Source: Clostridia bacterium
GTDB taxonomy: Bacteria > Bacillota > Clostridia > Christensenellales > Aristaeellaceae
DNA length: 64,000 nt
Reading direction: 5' to 3'
Assembly (NCBI GenBank): GCA_017938795.1
Contig: JAGBAV010000049.1
Coordinates: forward strand, 16,964 to 80,963
In this document: piece after piece, positions 7,841-16,186 of the stretch
How the letters are laid out: each line of letters starts with the position of its first letter
Position numbering within the stretch: position 1 is the stretch's first letter
Notes under the pieces: model-generated
The model's input: only the letters and a program-made list of their open reading frames with translations
Database searches by the model: none
What the model was told of the DNA's origin: nothing
Program-made: the position numbers and the translations under genes

Positions 7841-9376
7841 ATGAAGAAGCTCGTATCCCTCGTGCTGGCGCTGATGCTGCTGGCCATCGCGGGCCTTGCC
7901 TGCGCCGAGACCAAGGAGATCGACGTCATGATCTGGTACCGTGACATCGACGACCTCAACTTCGCTGAAATGCCCTACTACAACGATCCGGAAATCGGCA
8001 TCACCGCCCAGTCCGGCGTTCATGCCAATTTCAATCAGGTCAAGGGCGGCGACTGGAGCACCAAGCTGAACCTGATGCTGGCCTCCGGCGAGTACCCGGA
8101 CATCATCCAGCGCGGCGACATCAACCTGGAGATGTACGGCGTGGATCAGGAGATCCTCATCCCGCTGGACGAGTACATCGACCAGTACATGCCCAACTAC
8201 AAGGCGCTGCTGGAGAAGGACCCGCAGATGGCTCAGGGCCTGCGCTCCTCCGACGGCAAGACCTACCAGATCGGCTGGATCATCCCGCAGAACATCAACG
8301 TGAACAGCCACCTGTTCATCAACACCCAGTGGCTCAAGAACCTCGGCCTTGAGAAGCCGACCACCATCGAAGAGTTCGAGCAGGTCCTCATCGCCTTCCG
8401 CGATCAGGACGCCGACGGTGACGGCGATCCCTCCAACGAGATCCCGTACAGCGGCACCTGGTCCTCCTCCGTCTCTTCCCTGTACTTCATGTTCTCCTCC
8501 TGGGGCATCCCGGGCAACCTGAAGCGCGTCAACATCGACGAGAACAACAAGGTCTACTCCTGGCTGCAGCATGAGAACCTGCGCGCCGCCATCGAGACCC
8601 TCTCCCGCTGGTACAACGAGGGCCTGATCGACATCGAGGCCGTCTCTCAGGACGAGAACGCCTTCGAGGCGAAGGTCAACGCCGGCAATCTCGGCTCCTT
8701 CTACCGCTGGCGCATGACCTCCATGGGCACCGACGAGGCCGTGTACTCCCAGTATGAGTGCATCCTCCCGCCGACCGTGGAAGGCGTTCAGGCTCAGCTC
8801 TGGCGCTATCTCGAGCTGCCGATCTTCGGCGCCGCCATCACCGCCGGCTGCGAGGACATCGAGGCCGCCTGCACCTGGCTGGACGCTCAGTTCGACTGGG
8901 AAGACATGATCAACGGCTACAACGGCATGAAGGGTCCGGAGTTCTGGGGCTACGACGAGAACGGCAAGGTTGACATCTATCCCTTCCCGGACGGCACCCG
9001 CACCGTCCCCGGCCAGTCCTCCATGTACTACTGCCCGGGCGCCGAGTACTTCGCCCGCGTGAACATGCCGCCGCACCGCATCGAGAAGACCACCTACTGC
9101 GAGGCCTATGAGGCTGCCGGCGTGATCGAGAAGAACTCTCAGGACATCCTGCAGAAGCTGGTCACCAAAACCGTCGACGAGAGCACCCAGATCGACCTGC
9201 TCTTCGCCGAGATCGACAAGTTCGCCACCGAGGCCATCACCAACTTCATCGTCAAGGGCGTGACCGACGAGAGCTGGGCCAACTATGAGAAGACCCTGCA
9301 GAGCCTGCGCATCGACGAGTTCGTCGGCATCTACCAGACCGCGTATGACCGCTACCTGGAGGCCAACGCGCAGTAA
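7841..9376 (+). CDS. extracellular oligosaccharide-binding protein (LplA/AlgQ-like)
   Basis: A 511-residue solute-binding protein that delivers oligosaccharides to the two permeases upstream. The N-terminus MKKLVSLVLALMLL is a clear signal peptide. The segment before Cys21 is G-L-A-C, which is a poor lipobox, while A-C-A followed by E suits signal peptidase I, so anchoring by lipid is doubtful. Residues 190-200 (DADGDGDPSNE) form an EF-hand-like calcium loop, as in the alginate-binding AlgQ proteins, whose permeases are LplB/LplC relatives. With GH105 beside it, uronic-acid-containing oligomers are the likely ligand, but this is inference. Ribosome site AAAGGAG. Confidence 0.85.
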   Translation: MKKLVSLVLALMLLAIAGLACAETKEIDVMIWYRDIDDLNFAEMPYYNDPEIGITAQSGVHANFNQVKGGDWSTKLNLMLASGEYPDIIQRGDINLEMYGVDQEILIPLDEYIDQYMPNYKALLEKDPQMAQGLRSSDGKTYQIGWIIPQNINVNSHLFINTQWLKNLGLEKPTTIEEFEQVLIAFRDQDADGDGDPSNEIPYSGTWSSSVSSLYFMFSSWGIPGNLKRVNIDENNKVYSWLQHENLRAAIETLSRWYNEGLIDIEAVSQDENAFEAKVNAGNLGSFYRWRMTSMGTDEAVYSQYECILPPTVEGVQAQLWRYLELPIFGAAITAGCEDIEAACTWLDAQFDWEDMINGYNGMKGPEFWGYDENGKVDIYPFPDGTRTVPGQSSMYYCPGAEYFARVNMPPHRIEKTTYCEAYEAAGVIEKNSQDILQKLVTKTVDESTQIDLLFAEIDKFATEAITNFIVKGVTDESWANYEKTLQSLRIDEFVGIYQTAYDRYLEANAQ

Positions 9377-9398
9377 TCCCTGCCCGTCGTCAATCCGA

Positions 9399-9429
9399 TT
9401 GACACACCGCTGCAACACCATGATATAAT
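9399..9429 (+). promoter_or_regulatory. promoter upstream of the AraC-type regulator
   Basis: Perfect hexamers TTGACA (9399-9404) and TATAAT (9424-9429), spaced 19 bp instead of 17, so possibly activator-dependent. The predicted start of transcription is about 9436, a few bases ahead of a terminator-type hairpin. Confidence 0.6.
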
Positions 9430-9440
9430 GGTTTCAGCAA

Positions 9441-9482
9441 GGTACGCACCTGCTCGTATCGGGCTGGTGCGTACCGTTTTTT
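9441..9482 (+). terminator. intrinsic terminator / attenuator in the leader of the AraC-type gene
   Basis: A perfect 10-bp stem (9441-9450 with 9466-9475, 15-base loop) is followed by seven T. It ends the ABC-transporter transcript, but it also lies between the promoter at 9399 and the ribosome site AAGGAG at 9484, so transcripts from that promoter must pass it. Confidence 0.8.
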
Positions 9483-9497
9483 TAAGGAGCAAAACCC

Positions 9498-11741
9498 GTG
9501 AGGAAGAAGTTTTCACAGAAGCTGCAGTGGCAGTATTTCGCGTCGTATCTGGCGCTCATGCTGGTGATCATGGGGGTCTTCTATACCTTCTCGTACAACA
9601 GCTTTCACCAGTATCATGCCCGCATTGTCATGGACAACTATCACAACCGCCTCGGCCTGATCCGCGGCGAGCAGGAGGATGTCCTTGATGACGTCGTCGC
9701 CATCGCCGGGCAGATCATGGATGTGAGCAGCGTCGTCCCCTTCCAATACAGCGAGGAGCCGGACAAGGCGCTCAAGCTCATCGACCAGATGACGGCCTAC
9801 CGCTCCACGCATGACGCCATCGCGGGAATCTATCTGCACTTCTATGACGATCAGTTCGTATACAGCTCCTCCGGTCTGTATACACTCGACCGCTTCGTGA
9901 GCAACGCCGTGATCTTCAGCGACTGCACAGCGGACGCCCTGCGCAGCCTGCTCGAGGACACGCAGCAGCTCACCGTCCTGCCCATGCAGTCGCTCAAGGG
10001 ATACAGCTTCCAGACGGTATCGCGCCCGCGCAACATGGTGCCGCTGTTTGTGCCGGTCTCCATCTCCACCGGTCTTCGCTGCGGCACAGCGATGTTCCTC
10101 ATCGAGGACGTCACATACAAGGACTGGTTCACCAATCTCGGCTCTGAGGATGTGGACATCTACATCCTGCACGGCAGCGAGGTGATCGCCGCACAGAATA
10201 TGACCGGCGTCCCGCTTGAAAATGTGCTGGAAGCCTCCGCCAATGCCGCGCCCTCCCTTGCCTATGAAAAAGAGGATTACCACCTGATCGAGCTCCCCGG
10301 GAATACCTTTGGCTTCCGCTACGTCATGCTCCTTCCGGACAGCATGCTGCAGGTCGGCATGAACGCCCCCGTGCAGATGCTCACCATTCTCTCCGCGCTC
10401 GTCGGCGCGCTGGGCATCCTCTTCATCCATTACTTCGTTCAGCGCAGGATGCAGCCCATCAAACTGCTGCATTCCATGATCTCTGAGCGCGACCCCAGCG
10501 GCAACGAGCTGCTGGAGATCCGGGACGGCATCCAGCGGCTGATCGACCAGAACAACGCCATGACCTCCATCATCGAGAATGTGGAGAGCCTGCGAAAGAG
10601 CGACTTCGTCCGCCGGTTCCTCGTCGGCTTTGACAGCGAGGATGAATACCTCTCCATGGCGGAGGCCTGCGCGCTCAATGTGGATACGCGCTACTACGTC
10701 GTGGCGATGATCGCCAAGCCCGCGGACTCCACCTATGAGCTGACCGCAGAGAAGATCAATCATCTCTTCGACGGTCAGGTCTACGGCGCGGCGCGCACCC
10801 TCACATCGAACAGGCGCATGGTGCTCGTCGCCTTCGCGGATGAGATTGACCTCCTCATGGAGTTCCTGGAGAATAAGTTCACCGGCATCCGCGCCTGCTG
10901 TACGGGCGTGACCATGGCGGTCAGCGCCGTGCACAGCGACTACCGCGAGGGTCAGCGCGCCTATCTGGAGGCAGAGAATGCCTTCGAGCTGCGCTTCATC
11001 CGCGGCAATACGCAGGTCATCCGCTTTGACGCGCTCCCGGAGAGCCATGCCGGCGGCGGCGTATACAGCCGCCAGATGGTCGAGCGCCTGCGCGCCGGCC
11101 TGCATGCAGGCGACGCCGCCCGCGTGAGCGCCGCGCTCAAGGAGATCACCGGCTCCATGCAGCACATGAACACCACGCTCTTCGGCTTCCGCTGCATGTA
11201 CAACGACATCCTCAACGTCGTCAGCCGCGAAGCGCAGCAGAGCGGCGTGAGCGAGGAGGCGGTCTATGACCTGTTCAAGCTCAGCCAGTGCCTCTCCGTC
11301 GAGGATCTGGACACGCTGCTGCATCAGGTCTGCTCCCGCGTGCTCGCTGAGCGCACACAGCCCGCGCCCGCGCCGATCCCGGAGAATATGCTGCTGGCTC
11401 GGGATATCATCGAGCGCCGCTTCTCCGAGCCGGAACTCTCCGTGCGCGACATCGCGCAGGAGCTCTCCATGAGCGACTCAAAGCTCTCCGTCGAATTCAA
11501 AAAGGCTTACCGGATGACCCCGCTGGAGTGCATCACCGCAGCGCGCATGCAGCGGGCAAGGCGCCTGCTGAGCACGACCAACATGCCCGTCAAGGATATC
11601 GCGCTGGAATGCGGCTACTACGACATCTCCGGCTTCAACCGACGCTTCAAGGCCTATACCGGCATGACGCCCCAGCAATACAAGACAACCAGCAGCGAGG
11701 ACGCTGCTGCGGACCAGACTCATGAGGAGGAAACGCCATGA
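9498..11741 (+). CDS. membrane-anchored AraC-family sensor-regulator
   Basis: A 747-residue one-component regulator. Helix 1 (residues about 12-34) and helix 2 (about 293-313) bracket an extracytoplasmic sensor of roughly 250 residues. A cytoplasmic linker follows, and the last 100 residues are an AraC DNA-binding domain with both helix-turn-helix units (VRDIAQELSMSDSKLSVEF and MPVKDIALECGYYDISGF). This architecture (YesN/YtdP relatives) controls adjacent carbohydrate genes in response to an outside sugar. GTG start, AAGGAG 8 bases upstream. The stop overlaps the ATG of the GH115 gene (ATGA), so regulator and enzymes are translated together. Targets probably include the neighbouring ABC and glycosidase operons. 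Confidence 0.88.
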   Translation: MRKKFSQKLQWQYFASYLALMLVIMGVFYTFSYNSFHQYHARIVMDNYHNRLGLIRGEQEDVLDDVVAIAGQIMDVSSVVPFQYSEEPDKALKLIDQMTAYRSTHDAIAGIYLHFYDDQFVYSSSGLYTLDRFVSNAVIFSDCTADALRSLLEDTQQLTVLPMQSLKGYSFQTVSRPRNMVPLFVPVSISTGLRCGTAMFLIEDVTYKDWFTNLGSEDVDIYILHGSEVIAAQNMTGVPLENVLEASANAAPSLAYEKEDYHLIELPGNTFGFRYVMLLPDSMLQVGMNAPVQMLTILSALVGALGILFIHYFVQRRMQPIKLLHSMISERDPSGNELLEIRDGIQRLIDQNNAMTSIIENVESLRKSDFVRRFLVGFDSEDEYLSMAEACALNVDTRYYVVAMIAKPADSTYELTAEKINHLFDGQVYGAARTLTSNRRMVLVAFADEIDLLMEFLENKFTGIRACCTGVTMAVSAVHSDYREGQRAYLEAENAFELRFIRGNTQVIRFDALPESHAGGGVYSRQMVERLRAGLHAGDAARVSAALKEITGSMQHMNTTLFGFRCMYNDILNVVSREAQQSGVSEEAVYDLFKLSQCLSVEDLDTLLHQVCSRVLAERTQPAPAPIPENMLLARDIIERRFSEPELSVRDIAQELSMSDSKLSVEFKKAYRMTPLECITAARMQRARRLLSTTNMPVKDIALECGYYDISGFNRRFKAYTGMTPQQYKTTSSEDAAADQTHEEETP

Positions 11742-13759
11742 GCGATTTCGTATTCTCCCTCTCCACGAAGCTCATCATCCCGGAGCAGCCCGGGCGCAGG
11801 ATGACCCCCATCCGCCGCGCCGCCGCCATGCTGCGCCGGGATATGGCCGCCGTCCTGACGGATCGCGCGCAGGACAATGAGATCCGACTGATCCGGGATG
11901 AATCCCTCGCGCCGGAGGCGTGGCAGATGACCGTCGCCCCCGACGCCGTCACCCTGCGCTGTGCGGACGATCTCGGCGCAGCGTACGGTCTGATCCATCT
12001 CTCGGCCGATGCGCTGGGCGTTGATCCCTTCTGGTTCTTCAACGACCAGCCGATGAAGCAGACCGGTACGGTCTCCATCCCCTGCGGGGATACGGACAGC
12101 CCGCGCTATGCCGTCCGCTACAGGGGCTGGTTCATCAACGACGAGGTGCTGCTGCACGCATGGTCGCTGGACGGCAGCAAGGATAAGCCGTGGGAGATGG
12201 CGTTTGAGGCGCTGCTGCGTCTGGGCGGCAATCTGGTTGTCCCCGGCACGGACAGCAACGCACACAAGTATCACGATCTGGCGGCTTCCTACGGCCTGTA
12301 CATCACCCATCATCACGCGGAGCCGCTGGGCGCGGTCATGTTCCGCCGCGCCTATCCGGAGCTGAACCCCGCCTACTCCGAGCACCCCGATCTGTTCGAG
12401 GGGCTCTGGCGCGAGGCCATCGAGCTGCAGAAGGACACGAACACCGTCTATAATCTCGGTTTCCGTGGTCAGGGCGACTGCCCCTTCTGGGCGGACGACC
12501 CCAGCTACGACACCCCGCAGGCCCGCGGCGCGCTGATCTCCTGCCTGATCCGCAGGCAGTATGACATGGTGCAGGAGATTGTCCCCGGCGCGCCCTGCTG
12601 CACCAACCTCTACGGCGAGGTCATGGAGCTCTGCCGCGACGGATACATCGACCTGCCGGACGAGATCATCCGCATCTGGGCAGACAACGGCTTTGGCAAG
12701 ATGGTCTCCCGCAGGCAGAATAACCACAATCCGCGCGTCCCCGCGCTGCCCGCGCCGGGCGACAGCGCCGCGCACGGCCTGTATTATCATGCCTCCTTCT
12801 ATGATCTGCAGGCCGCCAGCCACATGACCATGCTGCCCAATCCGCCGTCCTTCGTGCGCAGCGAGCTCACGAAGGCCCTCGCCCACGGCGTGAAGGACTA
12901 CTGGATCATCAACTGCTCCAACATCAAGCCCCATGTGTATACGCTTGACTTCATCGCTGCGCTCTGGCGCGACGGCGACGCCGACCCGCAGGCGCATCTG
13001 GCTGCATACTGCACACGCGCCTATGGTCCGGAGAACGCAGAGAAGGCAGCCGCCTGTATCCGCAGCTACTACGACCATGCGGTCTTCTACGGCGGTCACG
13101 AGGACGACCGCGCGGGCGAGCAGTTCGCCAATCACTGCGCGCGCATGCTCGTCTCCCAGTATATCAGGAACGCGAATGAGCCAGCGGACGGCATGCGCTG
13201 GGCAATCGACGCGCCGACGCTCAGCGAGCAGATCCTCTGGTACAGGGCGAAGTGCGAACAGGCCGCCGCAGGCTACAGCGAACTGCTGCGCGAATGCGAG
13301 GCGGCGCTCACCGGCATGACCGGCCCGGGCAGGACGCTCTTTGAGGACAGCATCATGATGCAGGCCAGGCTGCTCGCGCGCACCTACGAAGGCTCCCTGC
13401 TGGCGATGGACAGCCTTCTCGCCGCGATTGAGGAGGACTGGCTGAACGCCTTTATCCTCGCCGGAAGGAGCCGCACCGCCTATTTCGCCGCAGACCGCGC
13501 CATGCGCGAACGCGAGCATGGCAAGTGGCGTCTCTTCTACGCCAACGACTGCCAGGCCGACGTCAAGCAGTCCGCATGGATGATGGGCGTGCTGATGGGC
13601 GTGCTGCGCGTGCATGGCGACGGGCCGCACTACTACCAGTGGCAGCGCCAGTTCACCGACTCGCCGGATAACGCCGGCATCATGCTCCTCCTCAATACGG
13701 AGAACCATATGGATAACGACGAGCTCTTCGCCGTCATACAGGCGAGAACAGATCAATAA
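11738..13759 (+). CDS. glycoside hydrolase family 115 (alpha-glucuronidase)
   Basis: A 673-residue GH115 protein. This family removes (4-O-methyl-)glucuronic acid linked alpha-1,2 to xylan backbones. Family blocks visible include YRGWFINDE (about residue 128), HHHAEPLG, LGFRGQGDCPFW and VKDYWIINCSNIKP. Characterised members are usually longer than 800 residues and end in a beta-sandwich; this protein ends after the helical region, so that last domain appears to be missing. No signal peptide, so it is cytoplasmic. Its start overlaps the regulator stop by 4 bp (GGAGG upstream), and GH2 and GH43 follow, forming a glucurono-arabinoxylan side-chain removal set. Confidence 0.88.
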   Translation: MSDFVFSLSTKLIIPEQPGRRMTPIRRAAAMLRRDMAAVLTDRAQDNEIRLIRDESLAPEAWQMTVAPDAVTLRCADDLGAAYGLIHLSADALGVDPFWFFNDQPMKQTGTVSIPCGDTDSPRYAVRYRGWFINDEVLLHAWSLDGSKDKPWEMAFEALLRLGGNLVVPGTDSNAHKYHDLAASYGLYITHHHAEPLGAVMFRRAYPELNPAYSEHPDLFEGLWREAIELQKDTNTVYNLGFRGQGDCPFWADDPSYDTPQARGALISCLIRRQYDMVQEIVPGAPCCTNLYGEVMELCRDGYIDLPDEIIRIWADNGFGKMVSRRQNNHNPRVPALPAPGDSAAHGLYYHASFYDLQAASHMTMLPNPPSFVRSELTKALAHGVKDYWIINCSNIKPHVYTLDFIAALWRDGDADPQAHLAAYCTRAYGPENAEKAAACIRSYYDHAVFYGGHEDDRAGEQFANHCARMLVSQYIRNANEPADGMRWAIDAPTLSEQILWYRAKCEQAAAGYSELLRECEAALTGMTGPGRTLFEDSIMMQARLLARTYEGSLLAMDSLLAAIEEDWLNAFILAGRSRTAYFAADRAMREREHGKWRLFYANDCQADVKQSAWMMGVLMGVLRVHGDGPHYYQWQRQFTDSPDNAGIMLLLNTENHMDNDELFAVIQARTDQ

Positions 13760-13789
13760 CCGGACACAGCATACGGAGGAAACAGACGG

Positions 13790-16159
13790 ATGGATATGAA
13801 CCGCATTCCCTTTATGCAGGGCTGGCGCTTTGCCCTGACCAAGGACGGCCGCGCCGTCTGCGAGGACTATGACGACAGCGCGTTTGAGCCTGTGACGCTG
13901 CCGCACGACTGGCAGATCCGCCAGACGCGACGCGAGGATGCCCCCGGCGGGGCGTCGCAGGGCTTCTTCCCCCGCGAGCATGTGGGCGTATACCGCCTGC
14001 GCTTCACCGCGCCCGCAGAATGGGCGGGGAAGACCGTGCGCGTGCTCTTTGACGGCATACAGCGCTTCAGCGAGGTGTATCTCAATGGTCAGCGCATCGG
14101 CGGCAGGCCGTACGGCTATGTCCCCGTGCTGTGCAACATGACGCAGGCGCTGCGCATCGGCGGAGAGAATCTGCTCGCCGTGCGCGTTGACAACAGCCGC
14201 CCCGAAGGCGATACCTCCTATAATGCCGGCGGCGACCGCTGGTATTCCGGCGCGGGCGTCTACCGCAAGGTATGGCTGCTGGTGGACGACGGCGCGCGCA
14301 TCGCACACGACGGCGTGTCCGTCATGGCGCATCCTGTCATGGGCGGCCCGGCGGGCGATATCCCGGACGTCGCAGGCATACGCTGCGTGCGCGCAGACGT
14401 GCAGATCGCCGTGGAAACCGAGGGCGCGGAGGGCATGGCGCTGCATGCACAGGTCTGCGGCGCGGACGGCGCGGTCGTCTATGAGCAGACGCTGCCCGCG
14501 CTGCCTGTGACGGCGTTTGCCTTCTCCATGGAGAAGCCGCGCCTCTGGTCGCCCGATACGCCGAACCTCTATACCCTGCGCCTGACGCTGGGCGGGGATG
14601 AGCATATGGTGCGCTTCGGCGTGCGCAGCGCGGTCTTTGACAGCGAAGACGGCTTTATTCTCAACGGCGTGAAGACCAAGATCTGGGGCGTCAACCTGCA
14701 TCACGACGGCGGCGCCGTCGGCGCAGCTGTCCCGGTCGAGATCTGGCGCAGGCGGCTTGCCGCGCTCAAGCGCATGGGCGTCAACACCATCCGCGCATCA
14801 CATAACCCGATGGCGGAGGAGGTCTACGACCTGTGCGACGAGATGGGCTTCCTCGTCGTGGACGAGCTCTACGACAAGTGGAGCCGCAGCAATATGTACT
14901 ATGACCGGCTGTATGATCAGTGGCACCTGCAGGATGCAGAGGCCATGGTCCGCCGCGACCGCTGTCATCCCTCTATTATCCTCTGGAGCGTGGGCAACGA
15001 GGTCGGTCATCAGTATTCCGAGCTGTTCTATCAGTGCCTGAAAACGCTGTGCGATCATGTGCGCCGCCTCGACCCGACGCGCGCGGTAACCGCCGTGCTC
15101 ATCGGCTTCTGCCTGCCGGAATACAACGACCTCACGCCCCTCGGGCAGAGGATCGCCGCGGCGAAGCGGTACGCCGAGATTGTGGACGTCTTCTGCGGCA
15201 ACTACATGGAGCAGTTCTATGAGAAGCTGCGCGAGGCCGGCATGCTCAAACCCATTATCGGCTCGGAGGTGCGCATGTATTACCGCATGGACGAGCGCAC
15301 GATGAACAACGTGCAGGTCAGCCCGGAAAATCCCTACGCCATTGTGAAGCGGTATGACTGGGTCTGCGGCGCGATCCTCTGGGCCGGCGTGGACTATCTG
15401 GGCGAGAGCACGATGTGGCCGCAGCGCGGATGGACGGGCAACCCGCTGGATTCCACCGCCGACTGGAAGCTGCGCGCATGGTACTGCGCCTCTCACTTCA
15501 AGAAGGAGCCCGTACTCAAGCTCTGCGTTTATGACGAGGCCGACCCATGGGACGGCGCGCGCGGCTTCTGGGGCTTCCCGCAGATGCGCGCACACTGGAA
15601 GTACCGCTGCTTTGAGAAGGTGCTGCACGTTGCCGCGATGACCAACTGCGACAGGGTCGAGCTCTATCAGAACAGCCAGACCGTGCGCACAGCCCGCCTT
15701 GCGGACTTCCCGGACGGCATGGTTCATTTCTATCTGCCGTACATCCCGGGCATGCTCCGCGCCGTCGGCTACAGGAGCGGGCTGAAGGTCTGCGAAGATA
15801 TCCTCTATACCGATCACGAGGCCGTGACGCTTAAAGCCGTCTGTGACCGCACGCAGATCCCGGCGGACGGGCACAGCGTTGCGATGATCGACCTGCTGCT
15901 CGAGGACGCGCACGGCGTGCGCTATATGCTCGAGGACAGGGCTGTGCGCGCGGAGCTCTCCGGCGCGGAGGCGAAGGTCATCATGGACAACGGCGACCCG
16001 TGGTCGCTGGAGCCGTTTGAAAAGACGCAGACCACGCTGCACAACGGCCATCTGCTTATCCTCGTGCAGGCCGGGACGAAGCCCGGCATCACGGACGTCA
16101 CGATCCATACCGAGGGCTTTGAGCCCCGCACCTTCACCCTGACGTGGACAAACCCCTGA
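13790..16159 (+). CDS. glycoside hydrolase family 2 (beta-galactosidase/beta-glucuronidase type)
   Basis: A 789-residue GH2 enzyme. The N-terminal sugar-binding domain (TLPHDWQIRQ, residues about 35-45) and immunoglobulin-like domain lead into a TIM barrel. E404 in GNEVGH is the acid/base and E493 in IGSEVR is the nucleophile position. RASHNPMAEE and DELYDKWSRS are further family blocks. A C-terminal beta-sandwich follows (DRTQIPADGHSVAMI). No signal peptide. Family members act on beta-galactosides, beta-glucuronides, beta-mannosides or alpha-arabinopyranosides; the exact substrate cannot be read from the sequence, though a xylan side chain is likely from the neighbours. Starts 30 bp after GH115, AGGAGG-like site upstream. 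Confidence 0.88.
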   Translation: MDMNRIPFMQGWRFALTKDGRAVCEDYDDSAFEPVTLPHDWQIRQTRREDAPGGASQGFFPREHVGVYRLRFTAPAEWAGKTVRVLFDGIQRFSEVYLNGQRIGGRPYGYVPVLCNMTQALRIGGENLLAVRVDNSRPEGDTSYNAGGDRWYSGAGVYRKVWLLVDDGARIAHDGVSVMAHPVMGGPAGDIPDVAGIRCVRADVQIAVETEGAEGMALHAQVCGADGAVVYEQTLPALPVTAFAFSMEKPRLWSPDTPNLYTLRLTLGGDEHMVRFGVRSAVFDSEDGFILNGVKTKIWGVNLHHDGGAVGAAVPVEIWRRRLAALKRMGVNTIRASHNPMAEEVYDLCDEMGFLVVDELYDKWSRSNMYYDRLYDQWHLQDAEAMVRRDRCHPSIILWSVGNEVGHQYSELFYQCLKTLCDHVRRLDPTRAVTAVLIGFCLPEYNDLTPLGQRIAAAKRYAEIVDVFCGNYMEQFYEKLREAGMLKPIIGSEVRMYYRMDERTMNNVQVSPENPYAIVKRYDWVCGAILWAGVDYLGESTMWPQRGWTGNPLDSTADWKLRAWYCASHFKKEPVLKLCVYDEADPWDGARGFWGFPQMRAHWKYRCFEKVLHVAAMTNCDRVELYQNSQTVRTARLADFPDGMVHFYLPYIPGMLRAVGYRSGLKVCEDILYTDHEAVTLKAVCDRTQIPADGHSVAMIDLLLEDAHGVRYMLEDRAVRAELSGAEAKVIMDNGDPWSLEPFEKTQTTLHNGHLLILVQAGTKPGITDVTIHTEGFEPRTFTLTWTNP

Positions 16160-16186
16160 CAGCAAACGACAGCCGGAGGCAAGACT

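Noticed and set aside
6767-9421. About 880-codon open frame on the minus strand opposite the ABC genes.
   Set aside because: Antisense to the permease and binding-protein genes; low-complexity Val/Asp/Leu/Gly composition typical of a shadow frame.
11720-14704. Very long open frame on the minus strand (about 990 codons) opposite GH115 and GH2.
   Set aside because: It lies antisense to two clear glycosidases, has no ribosome site, and its His/Arg/Val/Asp-rich composition is the usual shadow of GC-rich coding DNA.
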